DNA from: JBGAMH01 sp044222045
GTDB taxonomy: Bacteria > Eisenbacteria > RBG-16-71-46
DNA: 13,293 bases
Reading direction: 5' to 3'
NCBI GenBank assembly: GCA_044222045.1
Contig: JBGAOB010000114.1
Coordinates: 1 to 13,293, forward strand
Shown: in pieces, positions 6,266-12,999 of the stretch
How positions within the stretch are numbered: the first letter of the stretch is position 1
Layout of the letters: every line of letters begins with the position of its first letter
Made by a program: the position numbers and the translations under genes
The notes under the pieces: generated by a model
Databases searched by the model: none
Told to the model about the DNA's origin: nothing
Seen by the model: the letters and a program-made list of their open reading frames with translations, nothing else

Positions 6266-7922
6266 GTGTCCCGGCCCGAGACCCTGCCCACGCCGCAGCA
6301 GATGGTGGCGCACCTGGATCGCTTCGTCCGCGGCCAGACCCGCGCCAAGCGCGACCTCGCGCTCGCGTTCCACGACCACTACCTGGGGCTGGCCGCGGCG
6401 GAGCGGCCGGAGCTGTGCGGCGCGCACGCGCGCACGCGCCAGCACGTGCTCGTGCTCGGCCCCACCGGCAGCGGCAAGACGCTGCTCGTGCGCACGCTGT
6501 GCGACTGGCTCGGCGTGCCGGTGGCGTTCTGGAGCGCCACGGCGATCACCGAGACGGGTTACGTGGGTGACGACGTGGACGAGCCGCTCAAGCACCTGTG
6601 GCGTGACGCGAAAGGCGACGTGAGCCGCGTGCACCGGGGCGTGGTGGTGCTCGACGAGATCGACAAGATCCGCATCGTGCGCGATCACGGCCGCGACGTG
6701 TCGGGCGAGGGCGTGCAGAACGGGCTGCTCACGCTGCTCGACGGGCGCACCGTGCACCTGCGCGACAAGCAGGACGCGCTCGGCACGGTGGACACGTCGA
6801 AGCTGCTGTTCGTGTGCATGGGCGCGTTCGTGGAGCTGCCGAAGCTGGTGCGCCAGCGCCGGCGCGGCGAAGCGGCGCTGGGTTTCGCGGAGTCCCCCGC
6901 GGCGCGCGAACCGCGCCTGTCCGACGACGACGCGATCGCGGCGGCCAGCACGGACGACCTCGTGCGCTACGGGCTGCTGCCGGAGTTCGTGGGGCGGTTC
7001 CCCAACCTGACGGCGGTGCGCGCGCTGTCGGAGGACGACCTGGTGGCGCTGCTGCGCGAGTCGGAGGGTTCGCCGCTCGAGCGCGAGCGCCAGCTGTGGG
7101 CGCTGCACGGCGTGGAGCTGGACGTGGAGGAGGACGCGCTCCGCGCGCTCGCGGAGCAGGCGCGCACGCGCGGCACCGGCGCGCGCGGGCTGGCGTTCGC
7201 GCTCCGGCGCTCGCTCGCGCCGCTCGCGTGGGAGCGCGACGGGTGGGCGGAGGGCGGCGTGGAGCGCGTGACGCTGGACCGCGCTGCGCTGCTGCACGGC
7301 GGCCCTCCGCGGCTGCAGCGCACCGGACGCGCTGCGCGACGCGAGCGTGGTCGAGGTGCTGCGCGAGGTGGCGCTGGGTCGCGAAGGACGCCGCTCGCGC
7401 GTGGCGACCCCGTCCGCGCCGGTGCGCCCGCGCCGCCGCCGCGCGGACGAGCAGCAGACGCGCCTGGGCCTGCCGGGCGAGCCGGTGGAGGCGGAGGCCG
7501 CGCCGTCGCCGGAGGCGCCGCCGCCCGCGGGCGCGAAGCGGCTCGCACACCTGCGACTGCACGTACTGCGCTGGGGGCAGGCCAGGGCGCCCGCGCGCGA
7601 GTGGTGGCTGCGTTTCGAGGAGCGGCGGCCGCTCGAGGTGGTGCTGCAGGTGGCGGAGGATCTCGCGACGCGCAAGGCCACGATCCAGGAGTTCTGGGAG
7701 ACGTGCCGCGACTCGGGCACCGTGGGTATCCGCGCGAACCTGCGCTGGCTCGACTTCGTGCGCGAGCGCCGGGCGTTCCAGCACGCGTGCGAACTGCGCG
7801 GATTGCTGGAGACGCGCGACCGGCGCGACGCGCGCGAGAGCGGCGAACGCCCGCCCGAGCCGGTGCTCGCGGCGATCGACGCGGAGAGCTTCCCGGAGCC
7901 GGCGCAGGACCCCGCCGCCTGA
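6266..7922 (+). CDS. ClpX-type AAA+ unfoldase lacking the N-terminal zinc domain, with C-terminal extension; apparent frameshift
   Basis: Homologue of ClpX, the ATP-driven unfoldase that feeds proteins to ClpP. GTG 6266 is chosen because family similarity starts at once with LPTPQQMVAHLDRFVRGQ; the zinc-binding N-domain of normal ClpX is absent. Visible parts: Walker A GPTGSGKT (65-72), pore loop TGYVGDD, Walker B VVVLDEIDK (D130/E131), pore-2 region DVSGEGVQNGLLTLLDG, a sensor-1 segment LLFVCMGAFVELPKL, an IGF-like ClpP-docking loop LGF (205-207), Box VII GLLPEFVGRF and sensor-2 GTGARGL with R307. The core matches to about residue 350 (base ~7320), after which good coding continues only in the +1 frame to TGA 7922. 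An extra base, or two missing, near 7300-7322 is the simplest reason. The intact product would be about 551 residues. It is probably a ClpX paralogue rather than housekeeping ClpX. Confidence 0.8.
7320..7922 (+). other. Unrecognised C-terminal region of the ClpX-like gene (second frame)
   Basis: This frame opens after a TGA at 7269-7271 and shows almost all-G/C third codon positions from about 7320, so it is coding. It reads APDALRDASVVEVLREVALG, then an Arg-, Pro- and Ala-rich linker (about 7385-7530), then a compact region of about 95 residues (from AGAKRLAHLRLHVLRWGQAR to HACELRGLLETR) rich in Arg, Trp and Glu, and an acidic Pro/Glu/Ala tail. I do not recognise the compact region. A separate gene starting at GTG 7347 is possible, but the ClpX frame has no stop of its own here, which favours a single broken or mis-sequenced gene. 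Confidence 0.55.
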
Positions 7923-8183
7923 CGAGATGGCGGAACGGCTCCGATCGGGGGGCCGCTTCGGCGCACCCGCGGGGGGCCGCCGCGCGAAGCGTGCGTGTTG
8001 CAACGCGCGAGAGGGCAATTATCCCGGCAACGGGAGCGCATTCCGTGTGGACGCGGACAAGTCGCCCCCATAACCTACCGATACCCACGTTCGTGTTTTG
8101 CGCAGGCGTCCAATCCCCTTGGGCCGTCTTCGCCCGATTCCACGTCGTGGCCCCGCCCGGTCACGCTGCTCCCGAGGTTCGAC
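7923..8183 (+). promoter_or_regulatory. Upstream region and candidate promoter of the cytochrome gene
   Basis: No gene is supported in these 261 nt. Base composition drops in GC around 8010-8110, as expected for a promoter. TGGACG (8048-8053, 4 of 6 to consensus) and TAACCT (8071-8076) are 17 nt apart, giving a leader of about 100 nt. A 16-bp palindrome, GCGTGTTG/CAACGCGC with one G-T mismatch (7993-8008), lies upstream and could bind a regulator. GAGG (8174-8177) is 6 nt before the TTG start. I looked for a cyclic-di-GMP (GEMM) riboswitch, common before multihaem cytochromes, and did not see its conserved core. Confidence 0.4.
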
Positions 8184-11100
8184 TTGCGCCGCTTCCTTGG
8201 TGGTGGGCTCGCGCCGTTCGCGCGGGCCGCCCGGATCGCAGTGATCGCAGGCACGTTCGCGCTGGCCTTCGCGCCGGCGTCGTGGGCCGCGCGTCCCGCC
8301 GTGCAGAACCCGCATGGGGACTTCCGCGAGGAGTGCGGCCTGTGCCACGGCGCCCAGGGCTGGAAGCCGGCGAAGGTGGCCACGCGTTTCGACCACGGCA
8401 AGTATGGTTTCGTGCTCGAGGGCGCGCACGCCGCGTCCGGCTGCATGAGCTGTCACACGACGCTGCAGTTCGCGCAGTCGAAGACGCAGTGCCAGTCGTG
8501 CCACGAGGACCCGCACCGCGGCGAGATGGGCCTCGAGTGCGCGCGCTGTCACGGGGCCAAGAGCTTCACCGACCGCGCCCCGATGGTGCGGGCGCACCAG
8601 CTCACGCGCTTCCCGCTGTCGGGCGGCCACGCGTCGGTCGACTGCGAGTCGTGCCACAAGCCGCAGGCGCAGGGGCGCATGCAGTTCGTGAACACGCGCA
8701 CCGACTGCCAGTCGTGCCACATGGACCGCTATCGCGCCACGCGCGACCCGGACCACGCGTCTTCGGGCTTTCCGGTGACCTGCCAGGGCTGTCATTCCAC
8801 CGAGTCGTGGAACACGGCGAAGTTCGACCACGACCGCACCACGTTCCCGCTCACCGGCCGGCACCGCAGCACCACGTGCACGTCGTGCCACACGAACGGC
8901 CAGTTCGCGAGCACGTCCACGGCGTGCCAGTCGTGCCACCAGGCGCAGTACGACGCGGCGCAGCCGCCGCACGCTTCGGCGGGCTTCGCGGCCACGGCGT
9001 GCGCGAGCTGCCACAACACGAACTCGTTCGCGGGCGCGGCGTTCAACCACAACAGCACGTCGTTCCCCCTGACCGGCGCGCACACGACGGCGTCGTGCGC
9101 GAGCTGCCACTCGAGCGGCGTCTACAACGGCCTCGCGACCACCTGCCAGTCGTGCCATGCCACCGACTACGGCGCGGCGCCCATCAACCACTCGGCGGCC
9201 GGCTTCTCGGCCGGCGCGTGCGCGACGTGTCACAACACGGCGCGCTGGAACGGCGCCACGTACGACCACGCGTCCACGTCGTTCCCGCTGACGGGCTCGC
9301 ACACGAGCGCGACGTGCCAGAGCTGCCACACGGGCACGGTGTTCAACAACCTGGCAAGCACGTGCCAGTCGTGCCACATGGTCCAGTACAACGCGGCCAC
9401 GCCGCCCCACGCGTCGTCGGGCTTCGCGGCGAGCGCGTGTGCGACGTGTCACAATACGACGTCGTTCAGCGGGGCCACGTTCAACCACGGCAACACGTCG
9501 TTCCCCCTGACCGGAGCCCACCAGGCCGCTTCGTGCACCAGCTGCCACTCGAGCGGCGTGTACGACGGGCTCAACACGGCCTGCCAGTCGTGCCATGCGA
9601 GCGACTACAGCACGGCGCCCATCAACCACTCGGCGGCTGGCTTCTCGGCCGGCGCGTGCGCGACCTGTCACAACACGTCCCGCTGGAGCGGCGCCACTTA
9701 CAACCATGCCGCCACGTCGTTCCCGCTGACGGGCTCGCACACCAGCGCCACGTGCCAGAGCTGCCACACGGGCACGGTGTTCAACAACCTGGCGAGCACG
9801 TGCCAGTCGTGCCACATGGTGGAGTACAACGCGGCGACCCCGCCGCACGCGTCGTCGGGCTTCGCGGCGAGCGCGTGCGCGACGTGTCACAACACGACGT
9901 CGTTCGCGGGCGCCACGTTCAATCACAACAACACGTCGTTCCCGCTCACGGGCGCCCACCTGGCGCAGTCGTGCGCGCGCTGCCATTCGAGCGGCGTGTA
10001 CGACGGGCTGAATACGGCCTGCCAGAGCTGTCACGCCACGGACTACAGCGCCGCGCCGTTCAGCCACACGGCGGCCGGTTTCACCGCCAGCGCGTGCGCC
10101 ACGTGCCACAACACCACGGCATGGCTCGAGGCCACGTACAACCACAACGCCACGTCGTTCCCGCTGACCGGTTCGCACACGACCGCGGCGTGCCAGAGCT
10201 GCCACACGGGCACGGTGTTCAACAACCTGGCCATGGACTGCGCGTCGTGCCACATGGTGCAGTACAACGCGGCCACGCCGCCGCACGCCTCGTCGGGCTT
10301 CGCCGCCAGCGCATGCGCGACCTGCCACAACACGACGTCGTTCTCGGGCGCCACGTTCAACCACTCGAACACGTCGTTCCCGCTGACCGGCGCGCACCAG
10401 GCGGCGGCGTGCAACACGTGCCACTCGGGCGGCGTGTACGACGGGCTCAACACCGCGTGCCAGTCGTGCCACGCCACCGACTACAGCACGGCGCCCATCA
10501 ACCACACCGCGGCCGGCTTCGCGGCCAGCGCGTGCGCGACCTGCCATTCGACCACGTCGTGGAACGGCGCCACCTACAACCACGGCGCCACGTCGTTCCC
10601 GCTGACGGGCTCGCACACGACCGCGGCGTGCCAGAGCTGCCACACGGGCACGGTGTTCAACAACCTCGCCACGGACTGCGCGTCGTGCCACATGGTGCAG
10701 TACAACGCCGCCACGCCGCCGCACGCCTCGTCGGGCTTCGCCGCCAGCGCGTGCGCGACCTGCCACAACACGACGTCGTTCTCGGGCGCCACGTTCAACC
10801 ACTCGAACACGTCGTTCCCGCTGACCGGCGCGCACCAGGCGGCGGCGTGCAACACGTGCCACTCGGGCGGCGTGTACGACGGGCTCAACACCGCCTGCCA
10901 GTCGTGCCACCAGGCCGACTACACCGGTGCGACGCTCAACCACACCGCGGCGGGCTTCGCGGCGAGCGCGTGCGCGACCTGCCACACCACCACGCAGTGG
11001 GCGGGCGGCACGTACAACCACGCCACCACGTCGTTCCCGCTGACGGGTTCGCACACCACCGTGGCCTGCCGCAGCTGCCACACGGGCACGGTGTTCAACA

Positions 11101-11462
11101 ACCTGCCGGCCACCTGCCAGTCGTGCCACATGACGGACTACAACAGCGCGGTGCCGAATCACGTTTCGGCGGGCTTCTCGGCCGGCGCGTGCGCGACGTG
11201 TCACACCACGACGCGATGGGCCGGCGCCACGTTCAACCACGACGCGAGCTTCTTCCCGATCTACTCGGGCAACCACCGCTCGGTGTGGGGCACCAACTGC
11301 GCGACCTGCCACACGAACGCCACGAACTACACGGTCTTCACGTGCATCGACTGCCACGAGCACAACCAGACCGACATGAATCGCAAGCACCAGGGCCGCA
11401 GCGGCTACAGCTGGACGAGCGCGGCCTGCTATCGCTGCCATCCGCGCGGCAACGGTGGATGA
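8184..11462 (+). CDS. Giant exported multihaem cytochrome c, 43 CxxCH motifs in c7-like triple-haem modules
   Basis: A 1092-residue exported c-type cytochrome. TTG 8184 is chosen because GAGG lies 6 nt upstream and it yields a proper Sec signal (MRRFLGGGL, hydrophobic core to residue 32, cleavage after ASWA or AA near 35). From C51 to H1086 there are 43 CxxCH haem sites, and all 86 cysteines of the mature protein belong to them. The chain is 14 modules of three haems plus one last site (1082-1086). Modules 1-2 (about 50-198) are irregular, modules 3-13 (199-1001) are exactly 73 residues each, and module 14 is altered. Each module also has three spare His (FNH, TGxH, PPH/INH), enough for bis-His ligation, as in the triple-haem c7 family. 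Expected role: long-range electron transfer outside the inner membrane. No anchor, barrel partner or catalytic domain is seen. It is followed by a strong terminator, so it is the last gene of its transcript. Confidence 0.93.
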   Translation: MRRFLGGGLAPFARAARIAVIAGTFALAFAPASWAARPAVQNPHGDFREECGLCHGAQGWKPAKVATRFDHGKYGFVLEGAHAASGCMSCHTTLQFAQSKTQCQSCHEDPHRGEMGLECARCHGAKSFTDRAPMVRAHQLTRFPLSGGHASVDCESCHKPQAQGRMQFVNTRTDCQSCHMDRYRATRDPDHASSGFPVTCQGCHSTESWNTAKFDHDRTTFPLTGRHRSTTCTSCHTNGQFASTSTACQSCHQAQYDAAQPPHASAGFAATACASCHNTNSFAGAAFNHNSTSFPLTGAHTTASCASCHSSGVYNGLATTCQSCHATDYGAAPINHSAAGFSAGACATCHNTARWNGATYDHASTSFPLTGSHTSATCQSCHTGTVFNNLASTCQSCHMVQYNAATPPHASSGFAASACATCHNTTSFSGATFNHGNTSFPLTGAHQAASCTSCHSSGVYDGLNTACQSCHASDYSTAPINHSAAGFSAGACATCHNTSRWSGATYNHAATSFPLTGSHTSATCQSCHTGTVFNNLASTCQSCHMVEYNAATPPHASSGFAASACATCHNTTSFAGATFNHNNTSFPLTGAHLAQSCARCHSSGVYDGLNTACQSCHATDYSAAPFSHTAAGFTASACATCHNTTAWLEATYNHNATSFPLTGSHTTAACQSCHTGTVFNNLAMDCASCHMVQYNAATPPHASSGFAASACATCHNTTSFSGATFNHSNTSFPLTGAHQAAACNTCHSGGVYDGLNTACQSCHATDYSTAPINHTAAGFAASACATCHSTTSWNGATYNHGATSFPLTGSHTTAACQSCHTGTVFNNLATDCASCHMVQYNAATPPHASSGFAASACATCHNTTSFSGATFNHSNTSFPLTGAHQAAACNTCHSGGVYDGLNTACQSCHQADYTGATLNHTAAGFAASACATCHTTTQWAGGTYNHATTSFPLTGSHTTVACRSCHTGTVFNNLPATCQSCHMTDYNSAVPNHVSAGFSAGACATCHTTTRWAGATFNHDASFFPIYSGNHRSVWGTNCATCHTNATNYTVFTCIDCHEHNQTDMNRKHQGRSGYSWTSAACYRCHPRGNGG
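10181..10472 (+). repeat. Near-identical direct repeat, first copy
   Basis: These 292 bp match 10619-10910 with 5 substitutions and no gap, at exactly 438 bp distance. Only one difference changes a residue (Met to Thr before DCASCHM). This marks the most recent duplication or gene conversion in the array. Confidence 0.9.
10619..10910 (+). repeat. Near-identical direct repeat, second copy
   Basis: Second copy of the 292-bp repeat at 10181-10472 (287 of 292 bases identical by direct comparison). Similarity falls sharply after 10910, where the third haem loop changes from CHATDY to CHQADY. Confidence 0.9.
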
Positions 11463-11484
11463 CGCGCCCGTCCGCAGCACGCTC

Positions 11485-11525
11485 GAACCGCCCGGGAGCC
11501 CTGGCCCCGGGCGGTTCGTTCTTTC
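11485..11525 (+). terminator. Intrinsic terminator after the cytochrome gene
   Basis: A perfect 12-bp stem, GAACCGCCCGGG (11485-11496) with CCCGGGCGGTTC (11506-11517), encloses a 9-nt loop and is followed by the T-rich GTTCTTTC. It begins 22 nt after the cytochrome stop. It also separates that gene from the convergent oxidoreductase gene. Confidence 0.85.
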
Positions 11526-11571
11526 GTGACTCCGGCGCGTCGCGGCGTCGTGCGGCGTTCTCCGACGGAAG

Positions 11572-12228
11572 CTAGGCGCCCTTCACCCAGCGCAGGTTGA
11601 ACGGCGCACTGCCGAACTTGCCCCACGCGCGCAGCCAGAGCGGCATGATGGCTTCCGGTCCGCGCGCGGTGGTGACGTCGCCGAGGTCGAGGATGCTCGC
11701 GTCCGGCCAGCCGAACTCGTGCAGCAGCCGGCGCACGGCGGCCTTGGCCCCGGCGTCGTTGCCGGACACGAACACGTGGTGCTCGCCCGGCACCAGCGAC
11801 GGCTCCACCATGACGCGGCAGTTCATGGTGTTCAGGCTCTTGACCACCTTCGCGTCGGGGAACGTGCGCTGGATCTCCTCCGCGAGGCTGTCTCCGTCCA
11901 CGAACAGCGACACCGGCGGTTTGCCGGGTTCGAAGCGCAGCCGGTTGCCGAGGTCCAGCAGCGGCTTGCCCGCGAGGTTCTCGGCGCCGGCCATGGTGAG
12001 CGCCTCGATCGCGGCCTCACCGTTGACGGCGCAGATCACGAGCTCGGCGAACGCCGCGGCGCCGGCGAACGTTCCGTGCGAGGCGCGGTCGCCGGCGCGC
12101 ATCGCCCACGCGGTGGCCTTGGGATGGTTCGCGTCGCGCGAGCCCATGCGGACGTCGTGGCCCAGCGAAACGAGCTTCGTGGCCAGCGTCTCGCCCACGA
12201 CTCCGGTACCGAGGACGGCGATCTTCAA
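11572..12228 (-). CDS. NADP-binding oxidoreductase, F420-dependent NADP reductase type
   Basis: A 218-residue cytoplasmic Rossmann-fold protein. The dinucleotide site GTGVVGETLATKL sits at residues 7-19, followed by GHDVRMGSRD, where the Arg pair fits NADP rather than NAD. Later family features are LVICAVNGEAAIEAL, LLDLGNRL, KVVKSLNTMNCRVMVEP and FVSGNDAGAKAAVRRLL, ending with an Arg/Trp-containing helix (IMPLWLRAWGKFGSAPFNLR). These match the group annotated as NADPH-dependent F420 reductases, many members of which occur in organisms without F420 and have unknown substrates. The start is TTG 12228, supported by AGGA (12240-12237) at 8-nt spacing and by the immediate Rossmann strand MKIAVLG. 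It lies 76 nt after dps on the same strand, with a hairpin between. Family firm; cofactor partner unknown. Confidence 0.85.
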   Translation of the reverse strand: MKIAVLGTGVVGETLATKLVSLGHDVRMGSRDANHPKATAWAMRAGDRASHGTFAGAAAFAELVICAVNGEAAIEALTMAGAENLAGKPLLDLGNRLRFEPGKPPVSLFVDGDSLAEEIQRTFPDAKVVKSLNTMNCRVMVEPSLVPGEHHVFVSGNDAGAKAAVRRLLHEFGWPDASILDLGDVTTARGPEAIMPLWLRAWGKFGSAPFNLRWVKGA

Positions 12229-12266
12229 GCGGATGTTCCTTTCGAGAGGGGGGCGGCGGCATGCGA

Positions 12267-12291
12267 GAGGCCCCGCAGGCGGCGGGGCCTC
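12267..12291 (-). terminator. Hairpin between dps and the oxidoreductase gene
   Basis: GAGGCCCCGC (12267-12276) and GCGGGGCCTC (12282-12291) form a perfect 10-bp stem with a 5-nt loop, 14 nt after the dps stop on the minus strand. No T tract follows in the direction of transcription, so it may end only part of the dps transcripts, protect the mRNA end, or attenuate the next gene. Confidence 0.6.
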
Positions 12292-12304
12292 CGATCGCGA
12301 CCGG

Positions 12305-12778
12305 TCAGCCGAGGTGCGACTCGACGAACCAGAGGTCCTTGTCCACGGCGCGCGAGATCTGCGTGGCCAGGTCGGCGCTGTCGGCGTCTCCGTGCGTGTC
12401 GAACTCGTCGATGGCCGCGCGCACGTACGAGCCGAACGTGGCCAGCGAGTGGGCCAGCCGTTCGACGTGCCCCTTCTCGGCCACCAGGTCGAGCGGGTAG
12501 GGCTCCAGTCGCGTGTTCTTGGCGGCCGCCTGCAGGGTGCCCTGCGCCTGTCCGCCCAGCTGGGCCACGCGCTCGGCCAGCTCGTCGGCCCATTCGCCGG
12601 CGTGCTCGTGGACCTCGTCGAACAGCCTGTGCAGCGCGATGAACGTGGGGCCCTTCACGGCCCAGTGCGCCTGCTTGGCCTGCATCGCCAGGTCGGACAC
12701 GTCGGCCAGCAGCTGGTTCAGGCCGTTCGCGACCTGCTGGCGCACCTTTTCGGGAAGATCGTTGCGCGTGGGATGCAT
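12305..12778 (-). CDS. dps: Dps-family mini-ferritin (DNA protection during starvation)
   Basis: A 157-residue four-helix-bundle protein of the Dps family. Dodecamers oxidise Fe2+ with H2O2, store the iron and shield DNA. Ferroxidase ligands are all visible at the family spacing: H38 in KQAHWAVKGPTF, H50 and D54 in LHRLFDEV, D65 and E69 in ADELAERVAQLG. The C-terminal helix ends KDLWFVESHLG, as in other members. The N-terminus is short (MHPTRNDLPEKVRQQV) with few basic residues, so DNA binding by a Lys-rich tail is not obvious. GGAGG (12788-12784) is 5 nt before the ATG. The leader carries a GAGGGC/GCCCTC hairpin. It is transcribed away from the secreted-protein gene at 13000. Assignment secure. 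Confidence 0.95.
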   Translation of the reverse strand: MHPTRNDLPEKVRQQVANGLNQLLADVSDLAMQAKQAHWAVKGPTFIALHRLFDEVHEHAGEWADELAERVAQLGGQAQGTLQAAAKNTRLEPYPLDLVAEKGHVERLAHSLATFGSYVRAAIDEFDTHGDADSADLATQISRAVDKDLWFVESHLG

Positions 12779-12999
12779 GCATGCCTCCGGGGACGGGAGG
12801 GCGCAATGCCCTCGTGAGTGTCGCCCCGGGTTGGACGCGACAGCCGACGGCGGGATTCGAACGGCATGTCGGAGCGTCGTCGTCGGGCAAGGCCTCCGGC
12901 CCGCGAGGCAGCGTCGGGGCGCGGCCCCGGGCGGCCGCGGCGTGTTCGCCCGCGGGGATTCGGGCGTACGAGGGGTACACCCCAGCCTCGGAGGTCCCT
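12779..12999. other. Divergent intergenic region, dps and secreted-protein gene
   Basis: No gene is supported in these 221 nt. Apart from the dps leader hairpin, it holds a fragment like the T-loop end of a tRNA (12849-12862, minus strand) without the pairing of a real tRNA, and GGAGG (12990-12994), which is the ribosome site of the next gene. No clear promoter boxes were found for the plus-strand gene. Confidence 0.4.
12797..12813 (-). promoter_or_regulatory. Hairpin or operator in the dps leader
   Basis: GAGGGC (12797-12802) and GCCCTC (12808-12813) are perfect inverted arms around a 5-nt centre, 8 nt upstream of the dps ribosome site. It could be an operator near the transcription start or an mRNA hairpin that affects translation. 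No recognised OxyR, PerR or Fur consensus is seen. Confidence 0.3.

Larger units (their letters stand above)
8778..11186 (+). repeat. Eleven tandem 219-bp coding repeats (438-bp higher-order unit) in the cytochrome gene
   Basis: Eleven in-frame copies of 219 bp (73 codons) start at 8778 and recur with no length change. Two types alternate strictly. One type reads CHSSGVYDGLN and then APINH (copies 2, 4, 6, 8, 10); the other reads CHTGTVFNNL, then CHM and TPPH (copies 3, 5, 7, 9, 11, with copy 1 a diverged member). The true period is therefore 438 bp. Central and late copies are most alike and the flanking ones more diverged, as expected from unequal crossing-over. Confidence 0.95.

Noticed and set aside
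7923..8183. Cyclic-di-GMP (GEMM) riboswitch before the cytochrome
   Set aside because: Such switches often precede multihaem cytochromes, but the conserved core bases and the tetraloop/receptor arrangement were not found.
8184..8290. Twin-arginine export signal on the cytochrome
   Set aside because: RR occurs at residues 2-3, but the wider motif is missing, and c-type cytochromes are exported unfolded by Sec for haem attachment.
8778..11186. CRISPR array
   Set aside because: The repeats are 219 bp, in frame, without spacers, and encode haem-binding modules.
8019..11480. A 1153-codon repetitive minus-strand frame opposite the cytochrome
   Set aside because: It is the antisense shadow of the 219-bp repeats, rich in Arg/Ala/Val with no recognisable domain, while the plus strand has 43 perfect CxxCH sites.
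6071..11575. A single 1834-codon plus-strand frame
   Set aside because: Only bases 6266 to about 7320 match a protein family (ClpX). The rest is the out-of-frame reading of the ClpX extension and of the cytochrome repeats, kept open by high GC.
12849..12862. tRNA gene or integration-site remnant on the minus strand
   Set aside because: GTTCGAATCCCGCC looks like a tRNA T-loop and 3' stem, but the T-stem arms do not pair and no anticodon or D arm is found. A remnant cannot be excluded, yet nothing else supports it.
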